A stretch of 64,000 nt of DNA from Krasilnikoviella flava (GTDB taxonomy: Bacteria; Actinomycetota; Actinomycetes; Actinomycetales; Cellulomonadaceae): positions 124,001 through 188,000 of the forward strand of contig NZ_FUZQ01000008.1 in the NCBI RefSeq assembly GCF_900167525.1. Reading direction: 5' to 3'. Both the position numbers and the translations under genes were made by a program. The notes beneath the pieces are model-generated. The model saw nothing but the letters and a program-made list of their open reading frames with translations, searched no databases and had not been told where the DNA came from. Below, in pieces: positions 41,168-50,069 of this stretch. The stretch's first letter is position 1, and every line of letters starts with the position of its first letter.

Positions 41168-42559
41168 ATGACCCGCACGGTCGACACCGACTACCTGGTC
41201 GTCGGCGCCGGGGCGGCCGGGATGGCGTTCGTCGACGCGCTGGTCGACCACGACCCGACCGCGCACGCGACGCTCGTCGACCGGCGCGACGCCGCGGGCG
41301 GGCACTGGCTGGACGCGTACCCCTTCGTACGGCTGCACCAGGCGTCGCAGTTCTACGGCGTCGCGTCCACGCGCCTCGGCACGGGGCGAGTGCAGGAGTC
41401 CGGCCCGGAGCAAGGGCTGCACGAGCGCGCCACCGGACCCGAGATCTGCTCCTACTACGCGAAGGTGCTCGCCGAGCGCCTGCTGCCGACCGGGCGCGTG
41501 GAGCTGTTCGGTGGGCACGAGTACCGCGACGGGAGCGTCGTCGATCTCGCCACAGGACGGGCGGTCGAGACCCGCGTACGGCGTCGGGTGGTCGACGCGC
41601 GCTACCTCGCACCGTCGATCCCCGCGCTGACGCCGCCGCCGTTCGACGTCGACGACGGCGCGCGCGTCGTCCCGGTCGGCGCCCTGCCGGACGTAGGCGA
41701 CGCCGCGGACTTCGTCGTCGTGGGGTCGGGCAAGACCGCGACGGACGCCGTCGTCTGGCTGCTCGGGCGCGGCGTGGACCCCGAGGCGATCCACTGGGTG
41801 CGTCCACGGGACCCGTGGATGCTCGACCGCTCGGTGGTGCAGCCGGACCCGGCGGTCTTCCTCGGCATGGCGGGGACGCTCATGGCCGCGGCCTGCGTCG
41901 CCTCGTCGGCGGACGACCTCTTCCTGAGCCTCGAGGACGCGGGCGTCATGACGCGGATCGACCCGGCCGTCGTGCCGACCATGGCCCGCACACCGACGCT
42001 CGGCCGGTGGGAGCTCGAGCTGCTGCGGTCGGTCGACCGCGTCGTGCGCGCCGGCCACCTGCGCCGCGTCTCGCCCGGACGGCTGGTGCTCGACGACGGA
42101 GACGTCGCGGTGCCCCACGGCGCGGTCGTGGTGCACTGCGCGGCGTACGGCCTGCACCTGCGCCCGGCGCTGCCGATCTGGGGTGAGCGGATCACCCTGC
42201 AGTCGGTCCGGGCCGGGTTCCCACCGTTCTGCGCAGCCCTGGTCGGCTTCGTCGAGGGCACCTGGCACGACCGCCCGGACGAGGAGAAGAACCGCCTCTG
42301 CCCGCCGACCCCGTACTGGAGCACCCCCGCCGACTGGGCCGCGCTGCAGGGCCGCGGCGCCCGGGCGGCGGCAACGTTCATGTCCGACCCCGACGTCGCC
42401 GCATGGGCCCACTCCGTGCTGCTCAACCCCGCCCGGGTGCCACCCGAGGAGACCGCGCGACCCGAGGTACGCGCCGCCGTGGCGCGGTACCTCGAGTACG
42501 CCCCCGCCGGCATCGCCGGCCTGGAACGGATCGGCCGGGACGCGTGGGGCCGGGTCTGA
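41168..42559 (+). CDS. FAD/NAD(P)-binding oxidoreductase, flavin-monooxygenase-like
   Basis: A 463-residue protein with the N-terminal FAD fold DYLVVGAGAAGMAFVDALVD (about residues 8-27) and DRRDAAGGHWLDAYPFVRLH (about 38-57, the GGxW pattern of flavin monooxygenases). A second nucleotide-binding motif is FVVVGSGKTATDAVVWLLGR (about 182-201). The C-terminal third is unlike characterised Baeyer-Villiger enzymes, and the FxGxxxHxxxW signature is not evident, so the reaction is open. ATG 41168 has GGAGA close upstream. No cofactor-partner gene is adjacent; the alpha/beta hydrolase converges 21 bases downstream. Confidence 0.8.
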   Translation: MTRTVDTDYLVVGAGAAGMAFVDALVDHDPTAHATLVDRRDAAGGHWLDAYPFVRLHQASQFYGVASTRLGTGRVQESGPEQGLHERATGPEICSYYAKVLAERLLPTGRVELFGGHEYRDGSVVDLATGRAVETRVRRRVVDARYLAPSIPALTPPPFDVDDGARVVPVGALPDVGDAADFVVVGSGKTATDAVVWLLGRGVDPEAIHWVRPRDPWMLDRSVVQPDPAVFLGMAGTLMAAACVASSADDLFLSLEDAGVMTRIDPAVVPTMARTPTLGRWELELLRSVDRVVRAGHLRRVSPGRLVLDDGDVAVPHGAVVVHCAAYGLHLRPALPIWGERITLQSVRAGFPPFCAALVGFVEGTWHDRPDEEKNRLCPPTPYWSTPADWAALQGRGARAAATFMSDPDVAAWAHSVLLNPARVPPEETARPEVRAAVARYLEYAPAGIAGLERIGRDAWGRV

Positions 42560-42580
42560 CGGAGCTCCCCGCCGGCGCGG

Positions 42581-43459
42581 TCAGCCCGCCAGCACCTCCC
42601 GCAGCCGTGCCGCGAACGCGCTCGGGTCGTTGTCGGGCGACCAGTCGCTGGCCTCGAAGCCGCCGTGGTCGCCGGGGAAGGTGACGGGCTCGACGCCGAG
42701 CGCCGCGGCCAGCGCCTCGCCCCCGCGGCGCGGCATCGTGCCGGGGCCCTTCTCTCCGACGGCAGGCACCAGCCGCACGGTGGTGCGGCGGAGTGCGTCG
42801 AGGTCCGGCTCGAACCATGGCAGCGAGGCCATGTTGCCGTCGAGCAGCAGGTCGCCCCGGGAACCGTCGTCCTCGGTGGGCAGCCCGAACGCCGTCGGGT
42901 CCGGCGCGGGCTGCGCCAGGTACTCCTCGGTGAGCGGCGCGTCCTGCATGGACACCTGGATGAACTTCGCCATCGCCGGGCCGAACCCCTCGCGCCGGTA
43001 CGTCTCCACGATGTCCTGCGTGACCTTGCGCTGCACGTCGCGGTCCTCCAGCAGCGCCCACAGCGGCGGCTCGTGGGCCACGACGGTGCCGAGCTCGTCG
43101 GGGTGCGCCACGATCCACGGGAGCACGTTGACGGCCCCGCCGCTCGAAGCGAAGACGTCGACCGGTCCGTCGCCGATCTCCGCACGGGCCGCCTGAACCA
43201 CCCGGTGGAAGTCGTCGGCGTGGATCTCCACCGACACCTCGCCGTCGGCGGCGAGCACGCTCCGCTCCGCCCCGCGCGGGTCGTAGGCGACGACGGTGCG
43301 GTCGTCGATCCGCTCGAGCAGCTGGGCGAAGCCCGACGCCGCCATCGGCGAACCCAGCACGAACAGCGGCGGGTGATCGCTCGGTCCGGCGGTGCGGCGC
43401 ACGTCATAGGTGAGGACGGCGCCGGGCACGTCCAGGGTGTGGGTGGTGAGCTCGCTCAT
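42581..43459 (-). CDS. Alpha/beta-fold hydrolase
   Basis: A 292-residue alpha/beta hydrolase. The oxyanion strand PLFVLGSPMAASGFAQLLER (about residues 30-49) is followed by VVAYDPRGAERSV (the D-P-R-G motif). The nucleophile elbow is VDVFASSGGAVNVLPWIVAH (about 99-118), Ser in A-S-S-G-G. The catalytic histidine is in FPGDHGGFEASDW (about 264-276). The family covers esterases, lactonases and haloperoxidase-like enzymes. ATG 43459 is chosen at the similarity start. The 246-base gap to the next gene carries nothing I recognise beyond its promoter. Confidence 0.87.
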   Translation of the reverse strand: MSELTTHTLDVPGAVLTYDVRRTAGPSDHPPLFVLGSPMAASGFAQLLERIDDRTVVAYDPRGAERSVLAADGEVSVEIHADDFHRVVQAARAEIGDGPVDVFASSGGAVNVLPWIVAHPDELGTVVAHEPPLWALLEDRDVQRKVTQDIVETYRREGFGPAMAKFIQVSMQDAPLTEEYLAQPAPDPTAFGLPTEDDGSRGDLLLDGNMASLPWFEPDLDALRRTTVRLVPAVGEKGPGTMPRRGGEALAAALGVEPVTFPGDHGGFEASDWSPDNDPSAFAARLREVLAG

Positions 43460-43705
43460 CGTGGGGCCTCCGTGGCCGTCTGGGTGGGTCCATCCTGCTC
43501 CGGGGTTCCGACGTCGCACCACCCCGGAATTCATCGGTCCTGACCAGGCACGACGGCGGCGCGTCACCTCGGGCCCGGGAGCCTGCCCCCAGAAGACCGT
43601 CGTCCACAGACCGCCGCCACGCGGCCCCACGTCCGCGCTCCCGTCGCCAGGATCGGTCACGGACGCCCTGCTCGGGGCGCCGTACCCGGACCGAAGGAGC
43701 CCGCG

Positions 43706-44374
43706 ATGCCCGTGGTGACGATGCCCCCGCCCTCAGCGCCCGACCCGGCCCTGCCCGCCGCGCGGTTCACCCCGCCCGACCTCGTCGACCTGCGCACCGC
43801 CTGGACCCGCGAGCGGGAGCTGGCGGGCGCGCCCCGGTCCCGTCACGACGCCGGCGGCCTCGGCCGGGAGTGTCCCGGGCGCCACGGATGGCTGCTCGAC
43901 GACGGCCTCGACGTGCTGCTCGAGCCCGCGCTCGGCGGCAGTGCGACGCCGGGCTACTACCCGTTCGCCGCCCTCGACGAGCGCACCGCCGCCGGCCTGC
44001 TGGAGCGCCTGGACGAGGACCGGCTCGCGACCGAGCGGCAGAACCTGGGCCCGACGCTCGGTACGGTCCTCCGGGCGGTCGTGCGCCACCCGGACCGCGT
44101 GCGGGCGCAGGGCTACGTCGTCGGGCCCCTGCGGTGCGACGAGCGGATCAGCGTGACCGGCGTGCTGCTCCGCGCCGACCGCGCGCTGCAGGTCGACCGG
44201 CGGCACGGTCCTGCGTGCGAGTGCGCGGACGTCGTGCGGGCCCTGGCCGACCTCGGCGTCGACGACATGCACGCACCGCCGGACGAGGTCACGCCCTGGT
44301 GGGGCGGGTGCCCTCCCGACGGCTCGCTCGGCGACCAGGCCGGCGAGTCCTGGTTTCGCGTCTGGTGGGACTGA
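43706..44374 (+). CDS. Hypothetical protein
   Basis: A 222-residue soluble protein with no recognised domain. Visible features are a proline-rich N terminus, GYYPFAALDERTAAGLLERL (about residues 80-99), a cysteine-containing stretch HGPACECADVVRALADLGVD (about 173-192), and a Trp-rich end (TPWWGGCPPDGSLGDQ, WFRVWWD). AAGGAG lies eight bases before ATG 43706. It is upstream of, and in the same direction as, the type-VII-like operon, separated by 165 bases, so it may or may not belong to it. Confidence 0.55.
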   Translation: MPVVTMPPPSAPDPALPAARFTPPDLVDLRTAWTRERELAGAPRSRHDAGGLGRECPGRHGWLLDDGLDVLLEPALGGSATPGYYPFAALDERTAAGLLERLDEDRLATERQNLGPTLGTVLRAVVRHPDRVRAQGYVVGPLRCDERISVTGVLLRADRALQVDRRHGPACECADVVRALADLGVDDMHAPPDEVTPWWGGCPPDGSLGDQAGESWFRVWWD

Positions 44375-44539
44375 CCGTGCCCGTGCCTGCGCCCATGCCC
44401 GTGCACACCGTCGTCGCGCCTTTCCGCCGGAGCCCTGTGGATAACTTCGGTCCGCCCTTCGCCACCGTCGTTACCGTCGTGCCCGCGCTCCGGCGCACCC
44501 ACGGACGGAACCGACGACGACGGACCAGGACAGGACGGG

Positions 44540-44863
44540 ATGGCTCAGCTCGACCTCGACACCACGACCCTCGCGACGACGGGCGCAGACCTGCGCGGCG
44601 CCGCTTCGTCGCTCGCCGACCTCCCCCGCGGCGTGCTGGCCTCGGCGGCGGCGCCGGCTGCGAGCGGCGACGCCTGCCTGTCGGCCGCCCTGGAAGATCT
44701 CGCCGCGGCGTGGCGCACCACGCACGAGTGGCTGGTGGGCGAGCTCGGGTCCCTCGGGGCCGGGCTCTCCCGCGCCGCCGAGGTCTTCGACGGCGCGGAG
44801 CGTGGGACGACGCACGACCTGGCCGCGGTGCTCGGCGGCCCCCGGACGGGGGACGACGCATGA
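44540..44863 (+). CDS. Small helical WXG100/ESX-type protein
   Basis: A 107-residue, Ala-rich, helix-loop-helix protein. The first helix begins DTTTLATTGADLRGAASSLA; the second is SAALEDLAAAWRTTHEWLVG (about residues 46-65), and a third follows. It has the size and amphipathic pattern of WXG100/DUF2580-type substrates of actinobacterial type VII secretion, though the exact W-x-G turn is not present. Its stop overlaps the start of the next gene (ATGA). No ESX ATPase or membrane core gene is in the window, so secretion is inferred. Confidence 0.6.
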   Translation: MAQLDLDTTTLATTGADLRGAASSLADLPRGVLASAAAPAASGDACLSAALEDLAAAWRTTHEWLVGELGSLGAGLSRAAEVFDGAERGTTHDLAAVLGGPRTGDDA

Positions 44864-47178
44864 GGCTCGCTGTGCCGCGCGGCGGCGGCCCTGACGTCGA
44901 GCTCTGTCCGTTGGTCGGCAGCCCGCCTGCCCTGGTCGACGCTGCCGACGGCGCGATCCGTGCCGCGGTGCGGCTCACGGACTCCCGCACGCAGCTGCTG
45001 CGGGTCCGCGCGGCGCTCGACGGCCAGCGCAGCGCGGCGGTCGACCGGGCGCGCGAGCGGCTCACGATGGCGGCCGACGACGCCCGGGCGAGCGGCGGCA
45101 TGCTCGAGGCGGCGGCTGCGACCCTGCGTCGCCACGCGAGCGCGCTCAGAGAGGTCCAGGCGGCGGCCGCGAGCGCCCTCACGGACCGCGCGGAGGCCGT
45201 CGCCCGCGAGGTCCGCTGGCAGGCGGAGGCGGACGAGGCGCGTCGTTCCACGTGGAACGTCGCCTTGGCCGGTGGTGCCGCGACAGCCTCGGCACCGGGT
45301 ACCGCCTGGTCGGGGGTGGCGTGGTCGGGTGTGGCGTGGCCCGGGGCCGCGACGCTGCCCGGCGATCCTGGGCACGCACACCTGCGGCTCGCCGCCGCCG
45401 AGCGGGAGCTGGCCGCGGCGCGCGCGGACGTCGCGGCGGCAGAGGCGCGCTGGCGTGCCGCCCGGGACGGGAAGGACGAGGCGTCGCGGCAGGCCGCGGC
45501 CGCGCTGGCCTCGCTCGCGGACGTCCGTGCGATGCGTGCGGTCGCGGCCGCCGGAGCCGACCCGACCGGCCTCGAGGCCTCCGGGACGGCCGCGCGCCAC
45601 GCCGTCGCCCTGCTGCCGCGCGCCGCGTCGGGCGGGGACGAAGCGACCCGTCGGGAGCTGCGCGCCGACGTCCGCCGTCTCCTGACCGCGCGCGCCGGCG
45701 ACCCCGCCTTCTGGGCCGTCTTCTGGGACCGGGCCACGCCGGAGGACCTCTACCTGGCGATCGGGCCGAGCTATCTCGACCCGAGCCCGCCCGTCCCCCC
45801 GGAGCTCCAGGCGGCGCTGAGGCAGGGGGCGGAGGACTGGGCACGGACGGCGTCGGACCCGGAGCTGAGGGAGTACGGGCGGGAGGTCGTCACGGGTGTC
45901 GGCAGCTGGCCGCTCGGGCTGAGCGAGCGGTCCTGGCTCGCCGCGGCGCTCCTGCCCGCCGACCTCCCGGCGGCGGCGCACGCCGCCGCCGGGGACGCGC
46001 TCGACGCGCGATGGTGGGCCCGCACCGACGAGGAGGCGAACGGCGACGGCCCCGAGGTAGCGCCTGGCCGCGCGGGCGACGCGCTCACCGACGCCACGAT
46101 CACGGCCCCGCTCGCCGCGGCGGTGCTGGCGGGCTACGCGCGCCACCCCCGGCTCGCGCTCGACCGGCTCGCCCCGACGGCCGACGACCAGGTCGCCCGC
46201 AGCACCCGCCGGTGGTTCGGGTGGGTCCCCCGCGGCGGCTGGCCCGACGACGGCCGGGCCGCCGCCGGCGCACTCGTCGCGGCCGTCGAAGAGGGGACGG
46301 CCTCTCCTGACCGCGCCGACCAGCAGTGCGCCGCGGTGCTGGTCTCGCACGCCACGCCGGCGATGGCGTCCGGGCTGCTCTCCGGCCCGACCCTTGACGA
46401 CCGCGCGAGCGCCGACGTCGCCCGCGCCTACGAGGCTTACCTGCCGTCGGTGGGGGACGCGACGCGGGAGCAGTCGTCCGCCGGCGGATCGGCGCAACCC
46501 GTCCCGGCACCCGGGATCGACCCGGACGACAGCCTCGCCGCGGGTACCGGGCGGCGCACGGAGGTCCCCCAGCCGGAGCTCGACGCTTTCGCGCTGCGCG
46601 ACGTCATCGCCGCGACGTCGCGCTCCCCCGAGGCCGCGCAGGCCTGGCTGGGTACCACCGAGCGCTACGCGGCGTCGATGGCCGAGGTCGCGACGTCGGG
46701 CGTGTACGACGTCGACACCGCCCCGCGCTACCACCTCGTGGAACAGACTCTCGGCGGGGTCGGTGCGGTCACCGGGGCGATGCAGGCGGAGACGCTCGCT
46801 GCCGCCTACGACGAGGTCGAGACCCGTGCGGCCGTCATCTCCCTGACCGGCGACGCGATGGGGCTCGGCACCCTCGGCCGCAGCACCGTGGAGGCGGTGG
46901 CCGCCACGGCGGCGACCAAGGGCATGGAGTTCCTCGACACGGACGGCCCGATCGCCGAGGTACAGGACGAGGTCGGCGCTGTCGGCGCCCAGACGTACGT
47001 CCGGTACGCGACGACGATGCACGACCTCGTCCTCGCACACGACCTCGACGTCGGCCTCCCGCTCGACGAGGCGATGCGGCGCGCCGAGGGCATGGACGCC
47101 GCCACGTCCGTGCCGCTAGCCACTCAGTTCCGGTCGTCTTTCGACGACATGTCCCGGCCCAGCGAAGGAGATCGATGA
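44860..47178 (+). CDS. Large helical protein of type-VII-like locus, function unknown
   Basis: A 772-residue Ala-rich protein without signal peptide. Residues about 30-240 look like long coiled-coil helices (LRVRAALDGQRSAAVDRARE, VDRARERLTMAADDARASGG). A tandem SGVAW repeat lies near 145-160. Residues 255-620 and 560-770 are compact helical parts, with ALRDVIAATSRSPEAAQAWL and HLVEQTLGGVGAVTGAMQAE. The layout resembles large DUF6571-like proteins encoded beside WXG100 proteins. No nuclease, protease or ADP-ribosyl motif is seen. Four-base overlaps tie it to both neighbours, so all three are co-translated. Confidence 0.6.
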   Translation: MRLAVPRGGGPDVELCPLVGSPPALVDAADGAIRAAVRLTDSRTQLLRVRAALDGQRSAAVDRARERLTMAADDARASGGMLEAAAATLRRHASALREVQAAAASALTDRAEAVAREVRWQAEADEARRSTWNVALAGGAATASAPGTAWSGVAWSGVAWPGAATLPGDPGHAHLRLAAAERELAAARADVAAAEARWRAARDGKDEASRQAAAALASLADVRAMRAVAAAGADPTGLEASGTAARHAVALLPRAASGGDEATRRELRADVRRLLTARAGDPAFWAVFWDRATPEDLYLAIGPSYLDPSPPVPPELQAALRQGAEDWARTASDPELREYGREVVTGVGSWPLGLSERSWLAAALLPADLPAAAHAAAGDALDARWWARTDEEANGDGPEVAPGRAGDALTDATITAPLAAAVLAGYARHPRLALDRLAPTADDQVARSTRRWFGWVPRGGWPDDGRAAAGALVAAVEEGTASPDRADQQCAAVLVSHATPAMASGLLSGPTLDDRASADVARAYEAYLPSVGDATREQSSAGGSAQPVPAPGIDPDDSLAAGTGRRTEVPQPELDAFALRDVIAATSRSPEAAQAWLGTTERYAASMAEVATSGVYDVDTAPRYHLVEQTLGGVGAVTGAMQAETLAAAYDEVETRAAVISLTGDAMGLGTLGRSTVEAVAATAATKGMEFLDTDGPIAEVQDEVGAVGAQTYVRYATTMHDLVLAHDLDVGLPLDEAMRRAEGMDAATSVPLATQFRSSFDDMSRPSEGDR

Positions 47179-48122
47179 GCACCGTCCTGAAACGCGTCTT
47201 CGCCAACCCCAGGGTCACCCCGGGGCTGGTGATCGGGCTCCTCGTCACGGGCGCGCTCCTCTGGTTCGGGGGCGGTCGGGCTCTGGCCGAGGACCTCCGC
47301 AGCGACTGGCAGTTCAACCGCGCCCAACGCTGGACCCCCGAACCGTGGGCGCTCACGGCCGACGATTTCCCCGGGCACGACGCCGTGGAGCTGGCGGTGG
47401 AGCCGTCGGCAGTCTCCCGATGGAACACGCCCGGGTGGGCCCTCGACGCGAGCCGGGTCCCGGGTCTGGACCTGCTGTTCTACGCCAGCGGCCCGGTGGG
47501 TACCCAGGGGTACTGGCGGGACGACACCTTCCACCTCCGGATGCGGACGACCGACGCCCTCGCGGGAAGCCGGGTGGACGGGGTCGACGTGCTCACCTAC
47601 GTCAGTGCCCCCGACGGACCGTCGTACGCGACCCTCGAGGGCGCCCGGCACCCCGAGGCCCTGCGTCGGGACGCGCTCGAGGCGCCGCAGCAGCTCTTCG
47701 AGGCGGAACCGAGCAAGGTCTTCCCCGACCCGTTCGCGGACGAGGAGCTGCTCTCGGTCGCCTACGTCGGTCACCAGCCGTCGGAGCAGGAGCGGTTCGA
47801 GGCACGCGACGAGCCGTTCGACGCGGGGGGTCCCGGATACTTCGGCCTGGTGGCGCACCATCGGGACGCCGCAGGGGTGGCGCGCCGGACGACGACCCTC
47901 GCCACCGTCGTGGAGGGTGCGCTCGTCGTCGTGGGCGTCGTCGTGCCCGACGACGTGGAGCCCTCTGCAGACGTGGAGCCGGCACTGCTGCTGGAGCGGC
48001 TGGCTGCCGAGGTACGCGCGGCCCCGCCGTCGTACCCCGCTGCGGAGGACGGCGGGTCCGGCATTCAGGCCGACTCGCGCACCACGAGCGAGGTGGGCAG
48101 CGTGATGGCGGCCGGCTCCTGA
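47175..48122 (+). CDS. Membrane-anchored exported protein of type-VII-like locus
   Basis: A 315-residue protein with one N-terminal membrane segment (TPGLVIGLLVTGALLWFGGG, about residues 15-34) and a soluble remainder predicted to face outside: DLLFYASGPVGTQGYWRDDT, then beta-rich TTLATVVEGALVVVGVVVPD. Its function is unknown; in context it may anchor or receive the product of the preceding gene. ATG 47175 overlaps the previous stop by four bases. Its last 58 bases overlap the end of the convergent LacI-type gene, an unusual long overlap. Confidence 0.65.
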   Translation: MSTVLKRVFANPRVTPGLVIGLLVTGALLWFGGGRALAEDLRSDWQFNRAQRWTPEPWALTADDFPGHDAVELAVEPSAVSRWNTPGWALDASRVPGLDLLFYASGPVGTQGYWRDDTFHLRMRTTDALAGSRVDGVDVLTYVSAPDGPSYATLEGARHPEALRRDALEAPQQLFEAEPSKVFPDPFADEELLSVAYVGHQPSEQERFEARDEPFDAGGPGYFGLVAHHRDAAGVARRTTTLATVVEGALVVVGVVVPDDVEPSADVEPALLLERLAAEVRAAPPSYPAAEDGGSGIQADSRTTSEVGSVMAAGS

Positions 48123-49099
48123 CCGTCGACGACCTCGAGCAGCAGCCGCACCATCTCGGCGCTGATGCGCTCGTACGGCTGCCGCATCGTGGTGAGCGGC
48201 GGGTGCAGCTGCGCGGCGACCCCGGAGTCGTCGAAGCCACCGACGGCGACGTCGCCGGGCACGCTGCGGCCCGCGGCCTGCAGTGCGACCAGCGCCCCGG
48301 CGGCCATGAGGTCGGAGTGCACGAACACGGCGTCGACGTCGGGCCGTCGCTCGAGCAGCTCGGTCATGGCGAGGCGGCCGCTCTCGCGCGAGTAGTCGCC
48401 GCGCGCCACGAGCTCGGGGTCGTAGGCGTCTCCCAGCACCTCGCGGTAGCCCTCCAGCCGCAGGACGCCGCCCGGGGTGTCCATCGGGCCGGTGATGGTG
48501 GCAATGCGCCGCCGGCCGGTGTCCCACAGGTGCTGCGTCATCGCGCGCCCGCCGGACCGGTCGTCGGCCGCGACGTACCCGACCTTGCCCTCGTACCCGA
48601 GCGGCACGCCGCACGCGACGGTGGGGATCTCGTGCCGCAGCAGCTCGCCCATCATCGGGTTGCCGCGGTGGGAGCTGATGAGCAGCACCCCGTCCACGTG
48701 CCCGGCCTCCAGGTACTGCGCCACCCGCCGGCGCTCCTCGGCCGTGCCGGCGACCAGCAGCACCATCGGCATCTCCCGCTCGGCGGCGGCATGCGTGGCT
48801 CCCCGCAGCAGCAGCGAGAAGTTGGGGTCCTCGAACAGCAGGTGCTGCTCCTCCGTGAGGAGGAACGCGACCGAGTTCGCCCGGCCCGTCACCAGCGAGC
48901 GGGCGTGCGGGTTCGCGCGGTACCCCGTGGCGCGGATCGCCTCCTCGACCGCGGTACGCGCGTCGGGTGACACCCAGTGCCCACCGTTGATGACCCGCGA
49001 GACGGTGCCCCGGGACACCCCCGCCACGGCCGCGACCTCGCGGATCGTGGGGCGCTTCGCCCGGCCGTCGTCGGCCCCGTGCCCACCCGTTCCTTCCAC
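48065..49099 (-). CDS. LacI-family regulator of the galactan-use locus
   Basis: A 344-residue LacI/GalR repressor. The helix-turn-helix and hinge are TIREVAAVAGVSRGTVSRVI (about residues 17-36) and GYRANPHARSLVTGRANSVA. The periplasmic-binding-protein-like domain follows, with sugar-contact strands VDGVLLISSHRGNPMMGELL and VDAVFVHSDLMAAGALVALQ, and the C-terminal GFDDSGVAAQLHPPLTTMRQ. It lies 38 bases downstream of the permease operon and probably responds to galactose or galacto-oligosaccharides. GTG 49099 was chosen: the upstream frame is open but has no regulator similarity. Its 3' end overlaps the preceding type-VII-like gene by 58 bases. Confidence 0.88.
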   Translation of the reverse strand: MEGTGGHGADDGRAKRPTIREVAAVAGVSRGTVSRVINGGHWVSPDARTAVEEAIRATGYRANPHARSLVTGRANSVAFLLTEEQHLLFEDPNFSLLLRGATHAAAEREMPMVLLVAGTAEERRRVAQYLEAGHVDGVLLISSHRGNPMMGELLRHEIPTVACGVPLGYEGKVGYVAADDRSGGRAMTQHLWDTGRRRIATITGPMDTPGGVLRLEGYREVLGDAYDPELVARGDYSRESGRLAMTELLERRPDVDAVFVHSDLMAAGALVALQAAGRSVPGDVAVGGFDDSGVAAQLHPPLTTMRQPYERISAEMVRLLLEVVDGQEPAAITLPTSLVVRESA

Positions 49100-49137
49100 G
49101 CCCGTGAGTGTATTGACACCTGCTGCGCGGGGACGGG

Positions 49138-50067
49138 TCACGACTTCACCGCGCCGGCGGCGAGGTCCACCTGCCAGAACCGCTGGAGCACGAAGAACAG
49201 CGCGACGAGCGGAAGGATCGACAGCAGCGCCCCGGTGATCACGAGCGTGTACATGGCCGGCTGGCTGGCGCCCTGGTTGAGGAGGCCGGACAGCCCCACG
49301 GTGATCGGGAACAGCTTGTCGTCGCCGAGCATGATGTACGGCAGCATGAAGTTGTTCCAGATCGCGACGAACTGGAACAGGAACACCGTCACGAGGCCGG
49401 GCACCAGCATCGGCACGGCCACCTGGAAGAAGGTGCGGGTCTCGCTCGCGCCGTCCGTCCGGGCCGCCTCGACCACCTCGTCGGGCACGGCGGCCGCGGC
49501 ATAGATCCGAGCGAGGTAGATGCCGTACGGGCTGATGATGCTGGGCAGCAGCACCGACCAGTACGTGTTGGTGAGGTCGAGCTCGGCCAGCAGCAGGTAC
49601 TGCGGGATCGCGAGGACGACGGCGGGGACGAGCACGCCGGCGAGCAGCACGTTGAACACGGCGTTCTTGCCGGCGAACGTGTACTTCGCCAGGCCGTACC
49701 CGGCCATCGCGGACACCAGTGTGGACAGGATCGCGCCGACGCCCGCATATAGGGCGGTGTTGACCATCCACCGCCAGAACAGCCCGTCGCGGTACGCGGA
49801 GAGGTCGGCCACGTTGTCCGCCAGGTGCGTGGACGGCGCGAAGGTGAAGCTCGCGAACAGCTCGGCCCCCGACTTCGTCGAGGCCACCACCACCCACACC
49901 ACGGGCAGCAGGCAGTACAGGGCGCCCAGCAGCAGCACGGCCGTGGCCACGGGGGACGGTCGTTCGCCGGCGCCGCGCCAGTGCCGGCGCGCCCTTCCGG
50001 CAGGGCGGCGTGCGTCGACGCGCGCCGCCGGGACGTCGGCGGGCAGCGGGCTGGTCAGCGTCGTCAT
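49138..50067 (-). CDS. Carbohydrate ABC transporter permease (MalG/CUT1-like)
   Basis: A 309-residue permease with six membrane segments. The cytoplasmic EAA loop is EVVEAARTDGASETRTFFQV (about residues 190-209) with the EAA...G pattern. The N-terminal tail is Arg-rich (about 15-40). It pairs with the upstream MalF-like permease to import oligosaccharides delivered by the binding lipoprotein. GGAGA lies eight bases before ATG 50067, and only two bases separate it from the MalF-like stop. No ATPase gene is in the cluster; a shared MsiK-type ATPase elsewhere is inferred. Confidence 0.92.
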   Translation of the reverse strand: MTTLTSPLPADVPAARVDARRPAGRARRHWRGAGERPSPVATAVLLLGALYCLLPVVWVVVASTKSGAELFASFTFAPSTHLADNVADLSAYRDGLFWRWMVNTALYAGVGAILSTLVSAMAGYGLAKYTFAGKNAVFNVLLAGVLVPAVVLAIPQYLLLAELDLTNTYWSVLLPSIISPYGIYLARIYAAAAVPDEVVEAARTDGASETRTFFQVAVPMLVPGLVTVFLFQFVAIWNNFMLPYIMLGDDKLFPITVGLSGLLNQGASQPAMYTLVITGALLSILPLVALFFVLQRFWQVDLAAGAVKS

Positions 50068-50069
50068 GG

